Assembly: GCA_003645975.1 (NCBI GenBank)
Contig: QNDP01000008.1
Location: forward strand, 1 to 14,729
From: Candidatus Hydrothermota bacterium
GTDB lineage: Bacteria > Hydrothermota > Hydrothermia > B15-G9
Length of the DNA stretch: 14,729 nucleotides
Reading direction: 5' to 3'
The translations under genes were made by a program, and so were the position numbers. Below are positions 7,769-13,987 of the stretch, piece after piece. Each line of letters begins with the position of its first letter. The stretch's first letter is position 1. The notes below the pieces were generated by a model. That model was not told the origin of the DNA. It made no database searches and was given only the letters and a program-made list of their open reading frames with translations.

Positions 7769-7798
7769 TTGAAATTTGAACTTTTGTGCCTCAATAAT
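7769..7798 (+). promoter_or_regulatory. Candidate promoter for glmS
   Basis: TTGAAA (7769-7774) and AATAAT (7793-7798) are 18 bases apart, placing a start of transcription near 7805 and a leader of about 30 bases before the glmS ATG. It fits the 144-bp gap after the preceding operon but is only a moderate match. Confidence 0.4.
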
Positions 7799-7837
7799 CC
7801 AATGCCCATTCTCAAAATCACTTCGGAGGTTTTCGAC

Positions 7838-9661
7838 ATGTGTGGAATAGTTGGTTACATAGGCAACAAAGATGTGGGCTCAGTCGTCCTCGTTGGTTTG
7901 GAAAAACTTGAATATCGGGGATATGACTCTGCTGGGATAGCGGCTGTGGAAAAAGATGGCCTTTTTGTGAAAAAAAAGATGGGTAGGTTGAGCAACCTTT
8001 ACGCTTTGCTGGAGAACCGAAGGATTGACGGGCACATAGCCATAGGGCACACAAGATGGGCAACTCATGGAAGGCCGTCCGACGAAAATGCCCATCCACA
8101 CACCGATTGCAAAAACCAGATTGCAGTCGCACACAACGGCATCATCGAGAATTTCAAAGAACTTCGCTCAGAACTGGAGTCAAAAGGTCATAAGTTTTTG
8201 TCCGAGACCGACTCCGAAGTCATCCCGCATCTGATCGAGGAGTATTACGATGGATCGCTTTTCGACGCCGTTCTCAAAGCGATTCAAAGACTCGAAGGCG
8301 CTTTCGCCATAGCCGTCGTCTCATCGCTTGAGCCGGATGTCCTGATAGGTGCACGGAAGGACAGCCCATTGATCGTCGGCGTCGGCGACGGCGAGATGCT
8401 TCTGGCATCTGACATCCCTGCAATCGTGTCGCATACCCACAGGGTCATCATCCTCGACAACGGCGAGATAGCTGTTTTGAAAAAGGACGGCTATCAGATC
8501 TTCGATTTCAATGGACAAAAACGCGAGAAGGCCGTAACGATTGTGGATTGGGACGCCAAATCCGTTGAACTTGAGGGATTTCCGCATTTCATGCTGAAGG
8601 AAATTTTCGAGCAACCCCATGTCATCGAGGCGAATCTGCATCAGTATCTCCGAAACAACGAGTTTATGCTCCTGAAAGACACAAACTTGCGAAGATTGTT
8701 GATGAACAAACGGTCGATTTTGATAGAGGCGTGCGGCACATCGTTCCATGCGGGCATGGTCGGGCGATACCTGATCGAGAAATTGGCCAAGATAGACACA
8801 CGGGTCGAATTCGCATCGGAATTCAGATACAGGGAGCCTGTCATAGACCAAAATGTGCTTATCATGGCCATAAGTCAGTCCGGTGAGACAGCGGACACAC
8901 TTGCAGGCGTTAGACTTGCGAAAGAAGCCGGCTTGGAAGTCCTTTCGATCGTCAATGTGAGGGACAGTTCCATCGCCAGAGAATCGGATTATGTGATTTA
9001 CACCAATGCGGGTCCCGAGATAGGTGTCGCATCGACAAAGGCTTATACGGCACAGATCTTGATCTTGACGCTTTTGGCGTTGGAGCTGGCCGTGTTGAAG
9101 GGACACATAACCGAAGAGGATGCAAAGGGTTACGCTGATGAGCTGCGCCTGCTGCCCGGAAGACTTGCGCAGATACTCGAAAAGGACGCCCAAATCCAGC
9201 ATCTCGCCGAAAAATACTACAATTTTAACAATTTCATGTTTCTCGGCAGAGGGATCAACTACCCGACGGCACTGGAAGGCGCATTGAAACTCAAAGAAAT
9301 CTCCTACATCCATGCCACAGGTTACGCATCTGGTGAGATGAAACACGGACCCATCGCATTGGTCGATGAGAACATGCCTGTCGTGTTCGTCAACCCCAAG
9401 ACATCGGTCTATGAGAAGGCGCTGTCGAACATGAAGGAGATTGAAGCGCGCGGCGGCCGAATAATTTCGGTAGTTACCGAAGGCGACGAGAAGGCGCCTG
9501 AGATCTCCACCGATGTGTTTTACATCCCGAAGACCGATGAACTTCTGACACCAATAGTTTCAATTGTGCCGCTTCAACTCTTTGCCTACCATGTGGCTGT
9601 GCTGCGTGGATGCGATGTCGATAAGCCGAGAAATCTTGCAAAAAGTGTTACTGTTGAATGA
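7838..9661 (+). CDS. glmS: Glutamine-fructose-6-phosphate aminotransferase (isomerizing)
   Basis: GlmS makes glucosamine-6-phosphate from fructose-6-phosphate and glutamine, the entry to peptidoglycan and lipopolysaccharide amino sugars. The 607-residue protein matches the usual length (E. coli 609). It opens with MCGIVGYIG, so the nucleophile cysteine is residue 2 and becomes N-terminal after methionine removal. The glutaminase domain shows HTRWATHG (71-78), AHNG (98-101) and D125. Two SIS domains follow, with EACGTSFHAG, SQSGETADT and GVASTKAYTAQI, and a C-terminus DVDKPRNLAKSVTVE. The start is set by GGAGG (7825-7829) 8 bases ahead and by the need for Cys at position 2; a longer in-frame opening from TTG 7739 would bury that cysteine. 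No glmS ribozyme core is visible in the leader. Confidence 0.97.
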   Translation: MCGIVGYIGNKDVGSVVLVGLEKLEYRGYDSAGIAAVEKDGLFVKKKMGRLSNLYALLENRRIDGHIAIGHTRWATHGRPSDENAHPHTDCKNQIAVAHNGIIENFKELRSELESKGHKFLSETDSEVIPHLIEEYYDGSLFDAVLKAIQRLEGAFAIAVVSSLEPDVLIGARKDSPLIVGVGDGEMLLASDIPAIVSHTHRVIILDNGEIAVLKKDGYQIFDFNGQKREKAVTIVDWDAKSVELEGFPHFMLKEIFEQPHVIEANLHQYLRNNEFMLLKDTNLRRLLMNKRSILIEACGTSFHAGMVGRYLIEKLAKIDTRVEFASEFRYREPVIDQNVLIMAISQSGETADTLAGVRLAKEAGLEVLSIVNVRDSSIARESDYVIYTNAGPEIGVASTKAYTAQILILTLLALELAVLKGHITEEDAKGYADELRLLPGRLAQILEKDAQIQHLAEKYYNFNNFMFLGRGINYPTALEGALKLKEISYIHATGYASGEMKHGPIALVDENMPVVFVNPKTSVYEKALSNMKEIEARGGRIISVVTEGDEKAPEISTDVFYIPKTDELLTPIVSIVPLQLFAYHVAVLRGCDVDKPRNLAKSVTVE

Positions 9662-9678
9662 GTTATCAAAAGAAAAGA

Positions 9679-9697
9679 GGCGGCCTTATCGGCCGCC
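9679..9697. terminator. Hairpin terminator between convergent glmS and the lipoprotein gene
   Basis: GGCGGCC (9679-9685), loop TTATC, GGCCGCC (9691-9697) form a perfect 7-bp GC stem. On the minus strand it is followed by CTCTTTTCTTTT, a good uridine tract for the leftward lipoprotein gene. On the plus strand the following bases are only moderately T-rich, with a later run at 9719-9724, so it may work both ways. Confidence 0.75.
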
Positions 9698-9730
9698 CGC
9701 TCGTCTTACACATCTCCGTTTTTTAAAACC

Positions 9731-10615
9731 TTAGGGGGTTACCAGATAGACAATGCCCCAAGTTCTGGAGTCGTAGGGAGCCGATGTATCGGCAATTGTT
9801 TCTCGTGTAAGGACATCGAAGAACAGATGTGTGACGCCGGGTCTGTTCGGCGCAAGGAACGAGCGCCTGTAACAGCCCAGAGTCGAATCGTAGAACATTT
9901 TGAGCCTCCTGAACTTTCCGCCAAGCCAGATATGCAGATAGGCTAAGACACTGGACGGCGTCCACTCAGGAGTGCTCGCCCAAACATAAGCTGTAATCGG
10001 CGTCAATTTGGCCACTTTCAAAACTTCATCGACTGTTGCAGGCTCCAGTGGATCGGTTATCACCGTGTCTATGAGCCCGTCATTCACGACCAGCCTGATA
10101 CTGTCGATATTAACAGTGTTGTAAGGTATTGAGTAGAGCGAATGTCCTGATGCGGCATAGAGCCGCCAGCCGCCATAATGGGCTGTGTCGGTGTCCCTGA
10201 CGAACTCGAAGATGCGCGTGAGCGTGTCCTCAAACTGTTTTTCATGCGTGTAAAGCAGGGAGTCCGGTGGCATGATGGCTGCGACAAATAGCTTTCCATC
10301 GACTGAGCCTGTGAGCGTTACAATCGCAGTGTCCTCAGAGACGAAGTTTATATCGACCGAGATGTCCCTGTCCTGCGGTCTGCGGAACCATTTGTAAAGC
10401 ACTGGCGGGGTCTTCAACCCGACTCCGAGTGTGTCCAAAGTGTCGCCCTCCTCCTCGCCTGCAGCAGCATAAACCGAGATCCATCCTTCTGGGTCGGCAT
10501 TTATCAGGCTCATAATGTTGTCATAGGCCGTATCTTGCCCACCTTCCTCTGTCTTGCTGCATCCCAAGACCATCAAGGCCATCGTTGCTAAGATTATGAG
10601 TGCCAACTTCTTCAT
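9731..10615 (-). CDS. Predicted lipoprotein of unknown function
   Basis: The 294-residue product begins MKKLALIILATMALMVLGC, a lipoprotein signal peptide with the acylated cysteine at residue 19; the residues after it (SKTEEGGQD) form a flexible linker. I do not recognise the rest. It is acidic, rich in threonine and aspartate, with beta-prone segments such as 'DTAIVTLTGSVDGKLFVAA', 'WRLYAASGHSLYSIP' and a C-terminal strand series ending in 'TWGIVYLVTP', compatible with beta-sandwich domains. The start is chosen because AGGAGG (10623-10628) lies 7 bases before ATG 10615; the longer opening from 10642 would add nine polar residues. Its substrate for lipidation is the machinery that includes Lnt from this same window. 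It stands alone, convergent with glmS and divergent from the cpgS-like gene. Confidence 0.8.
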   Translation of the reverse strand: MKKLALIILATMALMVLGCSKTEEGGQDTAYDNIMSLINADPEGWISVYAAAGEEEGDTLDTLGVGLKTPPVLYKWFRRPQDRDISVDINFVSEDTAIVTLTGSVDGKLFVAAIMPPDSLLYTHEKQFEDTLTRIFEFVRDTDTAHYGGWRLYAASGHSLYSIPYNTVNIDSIRLVVNDGLIDTVITDPLEPATVDEVLKVAKLTPITAYVWASTPEWTPSSVLAYLHIWLGGKFRRLKMFYDSTLGCYRRSFLAPNRPGVTHLFFDVLTRETIADTSAPYDSRTWGIVYLVTP

Positions 10616-10710
10616 CGTTTCACCTCCTTTGTTTGCACTCATTTAGAGTTCCGTTTGTTCCATCCGCCACTTCAATTGTTTTATCGAATGTTGACCATTA
10701 AAATTTTTGA

Positions 10711-10750
10711 AAGCTTTTGGAGAGACCTCAGAGGTTGGTGGTGGAAGCTT
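10711..10750. repeat. Nested palindrome: ACCTC-A-GAGGT inside flanking AAGCTT pairs
   Basis: ACCTC (10725-10729), A, GAGGT (10731-10735) is a perfect 11-base palindrome. AAGCTT occurs at 10711-10716 and again at 10745-10750, nearly equidistant from the same centre. The plus strand continues ATTTTTC, so a weak rightward terminator or attenuator is possible; an operator is equally possible. Confidence 0.4.
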
Positions 10751-11005
10751 ATTTTTCATGTTTTTCTTCTGTATGCGTTAAATTTACGATCCTCTCTTGG
10801 ACAAAATTTTGGAGAACCCTGAAGGTATCTGAGAAATATGTAAGTTGATGTGCAAACGGCTTTTATTGCTCAAAAACAAAGTTGTAAGGCCATCGGAGTG
10901 GTTTATCGTTGTTGGGCTTTTCGTCTTGCAGAAGGCCGATCGCTTTTCGTTCAGTTGTTTTTGAAGACTACTAAGAGACAGAATCAAATATCACAAAGTC
11001 GTCTT

Positions 11006-11011
11006 GGGAGG
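11006..11011 (+). promoter_or_regulatory. Shine-Dalgarno site that fixes the cpgS-like start
   Basis: GGGAGG lies 5 bases ahead of ATG 11017. The in-frame GTG at 11011 overlaps the site and is therefore not the start. Confidence 0.75.
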
Positions 11012-11016
11012 TGAAT

Positions 11017-12345
11017 ATGGACAGAAAACGTGTCATCATAATGGGCGCTGCTGGCCGTGATTTCCACAACTTCAATGTGTATTTCCGAGACAATGAGGAA
11101 TTTGAAGTCGTAGCGTTCACAGCCACACAGATCCCGGATATCGAAGGCCGCAGATACCCCCCGGAGCTCGCTGGCAAGCTATATCCCGATGGTATCCCGA
11201 TTTACGCTGAGGACGAGCTTGAGGAGTTGATAAAAAAGCTGAATGTGGACATCGTCGTGTTCGCTTATTCCGATGTCTCGCACGAATATGTGATGCATAG
11301 GGCGTCGAGAGTCATCGCTGCTGGAGCCGACTACTGGCTCATGGGCGCCAAAAGAACGATGCTCGAATCGTCGAAGCCGGTCATCGCAGTCTGTGCGGTG
11401 AGAACAGGATGTGGCAAGAGCCAGACGACTCGGCGTGTGTCCGACATCCTCAAATCTTTGGGTTACAAAATAGCCGTGATTCGACATCCCATGCCATACG
11501 GAAACCTCGTCGAACAGGCCGTCCAAAGGTTCGCATCTTATGATGACCTCGAACGATACAAGTGCACGATCGAGGAGCGTGAGGAATATGAACCCCATCT
11601 CGATAGAGGAAATATCGTCTATGCAGGCGTTGACTACGAACGAATTCTCCGTGAGGCCGAAAAGGAAGCCGATGTGATCCTTTGGGACGGCGGAAACAAC
11701 GATCTCCCGTTCTACAAACCTGACATCCATATCGTCGTCGCCGATCCACACCGACCCGGACATGAACTGACATACCATCCCGGTGAGGCGAATTTGAGAT
11801 TGGCCGACATAGTCGTGATCAACAAGATCGACACGGCTTACCCTGAAAACATCGAACTTGTGCGCAACAACATACGGAGGGTCAATCCGAATGCGGAGAT
11901 AGTCGAGGCGGCTTCGCCGATCTTTGTGGAAGGCGGGGATCAGATTCGTGGCAAGCGTGTGCTCGTCGTGGAAGACGGTCCCACACTCACACACGGCGAA
12001 ATGAGCTATGGAGCTGGCTATGTGGCCGCAAAGAAGTATGGAGCTGCGGAAATAGTTGATCCTCATCCCTATGCGGTCGGCTCCATCCGTGAGACTTATG
12101 CCAAATACCCACAGACAGGCGCCGTGCTTCCGGCCGTTGGTTACTCTGAAAAGCAACTTGCAGAACTGCAGGAGACGATAAACGCCACACCGGCCGAACT
12201 CGTCGTGGTCGCAACACCGATAAATCTGGGGCGCGTTTTGCAACTCAACAAACCTTATGTCCGTGTGAAATATGAACTTCAGGAGATCGGGTTCCCAACC
12301 TTAGAGGAACTTCTGCGAGTCAAACTCTCAAGAATTTCAAAGTAA
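11017..12345 (+). CDS. cpgS: Cyclic 2,3-diphosphoglycerate synthetase-like P-loop GTPase
   Basis: In methanogens this family closes 2,3-diphosphoglycerate into cyclic 2,3-diphosphoglycerate using ATP; the role of bacterial members is not settled. The 442-residue protein has the family N-terminus 'IIMGAAGRDFHNFNVYF' (7-23), a Rossmann-like first domain with 'DIVVFAYSDVSHEYVMH' (78-94), a P-loop AVRTGCGKSQT (127-137, K134), 'WDGGNNDLPFYKPD' (223-236), 'ADPHRPGHE' and a guanine-type NKID (269-272). The C-terminal part contains 'GEMSYGAGYVAAKKYGA' and ends near 'KPYVRVKYELQEIG'. Length fits the family. It is a single gene followed by a strong terminator. The family call is sure; cyclic-phosphoglycerate synthesis in this organism is inference. 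Confidence 0.85.
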   Translation: MDRKRVIIMGAAGRDFHNFNVYFRDNEEFEVVAFTATQIPDIEGRRYPPELAGKLYPDGIPIYAEDELEELIKKLNVDIVVFAYSDVSHEYVMHRASRVIAAGADYWLMGAKRTMLESSKPVIAVCAVRTGCGKSQTTRRVSDILKSLGYKIAVIRHPMPYGNLVEQAVQRFASYDDLERYKCTIEEREEYEPHLDRGNIVYAGVDYERILREAEKEADVILWDGGNNDLPFYKPDIHIVVADPHRPGHELTYHPGEANLRLADIVVINKIDTAYPENIELVRNNIRRVNPNAEIVEAASPIFVEGGDQIRGKRVLVVEDGPTLTHGEMSYGAGYVAAKKYGAAEIVDPHPYAVGSIRETYAKYPQTGAVLPAVGYSEKQLAELQETINATPAELVVVATPINLGRVLQLNKPYVRVKYELQEIGFPTLEELLRVKLSRISK

Positions 12346-12369
12346 AGTGCTGATCGAGATGGCTCCACT

Positions 12370-12417
12370 CCCCCACCCCACGATCTTGGTGTTCATCAAA
12401 GGGTGGGGGTATTTTTC
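12370..12417 (+). terminator. Strong intrinsic terminator after the cpgS-like gene
   Basis: CCCCCACCC (12370-12378) pairs exactly with GGGTGGGGG (12401-12409), and TATTTTTC follows at 12410-12417. The 22-base loop holds a further small stem, TTGGT with ATCAA around GTTC. It begins 24 bases after the TAA. A GTG at 12403 within the right arm opens the same frame as the next gene but cannot be a sensible start. Confidence 0.88.
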
Positions 12418-12429
12418 TACAGAGTCGAG

Positions 12430-13443
12430 ATGTTAGACCCAAGAATCAAACGAGGCATAAAAATCACCGTCCTGTCGTTCACGGCTGTATCCCTTTTGCT
12501 TCTTGCGTTTACAATTGACCGCAGAACCTTTGAAACACTCGGTCACTTCAATCTGGAATATTTTCCGATCGTCGTTCTGCTGTGGTTCGCCTATCGGTTC
12601 TCTGATGGGATGGTCATCAAATCGGTTGCAAAATTACTGGGACACAACCTCTCTCCTTTGAAGACATTCCAGATTGTCCTTGTCGGTGTGTTCCTTGCAG
12701 CGGTAACCCCATTCCAGATAAGCAGCATTCCCGTTCAGATTTACATGTTGCATCGTGAGGGGTTGGATGTGGGCAAAGCTACGGCCGTGATCGTGGCGCG
12801 AGGTGCACTCTTCTATCTCGCTCTCCTGCCGTTACTTCCGTTCATAGTCTATTCGCTGGGAATCTCATCGAACTTTATCGGAAAGATCCTCGTGGGCTAT
12901 TTCACTTTCACGATTTTGACCGTTTTTATCCTTTACTTCATCTCGGTCTCAAGGCCTGATCTGATTCTAAAACTGATCCCGCAGAAACTTGCGAAAGTGA
13001 AGGTATTTGTGCTTCAGGAGACGGCCAATCTGCGTGAAGGCATAAAAGTTCTTCTCCAATCAAAAGACACATTGTGGGTCTCTCTGTCCCTGATGTTTTC
13101 CATAACATCGATAATCTTACTCGGCGCAACCGCTCCGTTCATCCTGAAAGGGTTAAACCTTCCACCACAACCTTTTCGTTCGATGCCAGCACTTATCCTC
13201 ATGTATAGCAGTATGTTATACACTCCAACGCCGGGCGGTGTCGGTGTCGCTGAGACGATAGCCGCAGCGCTGTTCTCACCAGTCTGTCCAAAGCACCTCA
13301 TGGGAATCTTCATAATCCTTTTGCGCATATTCACTTACTACCTTGGTGCGCTCGTAGGTGGGATCATATTTTTCCACCAATCTTTCACCATTGAACAAAT
13401 CGATAAAACTGACCGCTCAAGCTTCGATGTATCAGCAGATTAG
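12430..13443 (+). CDS. Flippase-like integral membrane protein (LPG synthase transmembrane-region family, UPF0104)
   Basis: The 337-residue protein is mostly membrane helices (roughly 9-29, 44-63, 83-99, 118-145, 152-172, 216-246, 252-268, 290-316). It carries the family hallmarks 'AAVTPFQISSIPVQIYMLHREG' in the region 90-111 and 'YTPTPGGVGVAE' at 264-275. The family includes the membrane half of MprF, which flips aminoacylated phospholipid, and many stand-alone relatives thought to move lipid or glycolipid intermediates. There is no aminoacyl-transferase domain here, so no MprF synthase activity is expected. The ATG at 12430 is preferred to GTG 12403, which lies in the upstream terminator. 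The Shine-Dalgarno site is weak. The stop is TAG. A hydrophilic tail of about 20 residues ends the protein. Confidence 0.85.
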   Translation: MLDPRIKRGIKITVLSFTAVSLLLLAFTIDRRTFETLGHFNLEYFPIVVLLWFAYRFSDGMVIKSVAKLLGHNLSPLKTFQIVLVGVFLAAVTPFQISSIPVQIYMLHREGLDVGKATAVIVARGALFYLALLPLLPFIVYSLGISSNFIGKILVGYFTFTILTVFILYFISVSRPDLILKLIPQKLAKVKVFVLQETANLREGIKVLLQSKDTLWVSLSLMFSITSIILLGATAPFILKGLNLPPQPFRSMPALILMYSSMLYTPTPGGVGVAETIAAALFSPVCPKHLMGIFIILLRIFTYYLGALVGGIIFFHQSFTIEQIDKTDRSSFDVSAD

Positions 13444-13505
13444 TTCTTCTGCTTCACAAGAGCGAAAAACAAGCACAATTGCTGACAAGACCAAGAGAGA
13501 AAGAG

Positions 13506-13748
13506 TTAACGGCCTCGAAAGTGCACGCCATCCCATGACCAAAAGTGTTCTTTGAAGGTTATATGCTCGGCTGTCTGACCCAAGATCACCCCCAAAACCA
13601 CAGGCATGGTCGGGAAGTTATACCGCCTGAGTATCCATCCGATTATGCCGAAGGCAAGGCATAGCCACACATGATGGATCCCAGCGGCTCTGATCGAGGT
13701 CTCAAAAGTTTCGAGCGGCCTTTCCGGAATGTTTGAATTGTTTGACAA
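13506..13748 (-). pseudogene. 3' remnant of a TctA-type tripartite tricarboxylate transporter permease gene
   Basis: The leftward frame of 80 codons ends in TAA at 13506. About residues 26-68 read like the last membrane segment and tail of TctA permeases: 'VWLCLAFGIIGWILRRYNFP' followed by 'TMPVVLGVILGQTAEHITF', close to the familiar FGxxGYxxRRxGFPxAPLVLGLVLGPxxE pattern of that family. Intact TctA has about 500 residues and many helices; here only the end is left. The upstream 25 codons show no similarity I recognise, the only start is TTG without a ribosome binding site, and no TctB or TctC lies nearby. So it looks like a decayed or deleted gene. A small membrane protein of another kind is the alternative. 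Confidence 0.5.
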
Positions 13749-13874
13749 TCACTCGATTTTGCATTCGATTTTTCAAAAAAAACTATTCCAAAGTTCCGAG
13801 ATTTTGTTAGAGTGTGCGATAAAATTTCAAGAGATTCTGATGGTCGATCTAAGTTCGCAGTATAGTTTAGATTA

Positions 13875-13944
13875 GCACTAAAAATGCAGAAACTAAGATG
13901 AACAAAATAGTTAACCAACGCAAATTTTATTGCATCTTAGTGCC
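13875..13944. repeat. Three related copies of a CACTAAGATGC-like element forming alternative inverted repeats
   Basis: GCACTAAAAATGCA (13875-13888) pairs imperfectly with TGCATCTTAGTGC (13932-13944) as 5 plus 7 base pairs around a small bulge. ACTAAGATG (13892-13900) pairs perfectly over 9 bp with CATCTTAGT (13933-13941). The right arm can pair with only one partner at a time. The right arm overlaps the -35 box of the candidate etfA promoter, so operator sites for a dimeric regulator fit better than a transcribed attenuator. Confidence 0.55.
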
Positions 13945-13958
13945 ACTTGCCTTATTCT
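13930..13958 (+). promoter_or_regulatory. Candidate etfA promoter
   Basis: TTGCAT (13930-13935) and TATTCT (13953-13958) are 17 bases apart. Transcription would start near 13965, leaving a leader of about 23 bases before ATG 13988, with GGAGG at 13978-13982. The inverted-repeat arm covers the -35 box. Confidence 0.45.
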
Positions 13959-13987
13959 CAACACCTTACGAAGAAGCGGAGGTGAAA

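Larger units (their letters stand above)
10616..11016. other. Divergent intergenic region between the lipoprotein gene and the cpgS-like gene
   Basis: About 400 AT-rich bases with no convincing gene. It carries the two Shine-Dalgarno sites at its ends and a nested palindrome at 10711-10750. I could not place either promoter with confidence; TTGTAA and TATCGT, 16 bases apart in the 10880-10910 stretch, is a weak rightward candidate. A 67-codon leftward frame (10784-10987) has no recognisable content or ribosome binding site. Confidence 0.5.
13444..13987. other. Gap between the flippase-like gene and etfA: tctA remnant, inverted repeats and a candidate promoter
   Basis: This 540-bp stretch is more AT-rich than its neighbours. 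Its left part carries a leftward open frame that resembles the C-terminal end of TctA. Its right part has nested inverted repeats at 13875-13944 and a promoter-like pair ahead of etfA. No terminator hairpin was found behind the flippase-like gene. Confidence 0.6.

Noticed and set aside
7694..7837. Possible glmS ribozyme in the glmS leader
   Set aside because: The conserved catalytic core is not present and the leader after the likely promoter is only about 30 bases.
8321..9346. 341-codon minus-strand frame inside glmS
   Set aside because: Entirely antisense to glmS; long antisense frames are common in genes with this codon use.
11179..12243. 354-codon minus-strand frame inside the cpgS-like gene
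   Set aside because: Antisense shadow; the plus-strand protein has intact P-loop and NKID motifs.
13643..13918. 91-codon minus-strand frame beside etfA
   Set aside because: No ribosome binding site or recognisable content; it runs through the inverted repeats and overlaps the TctA-like frame.
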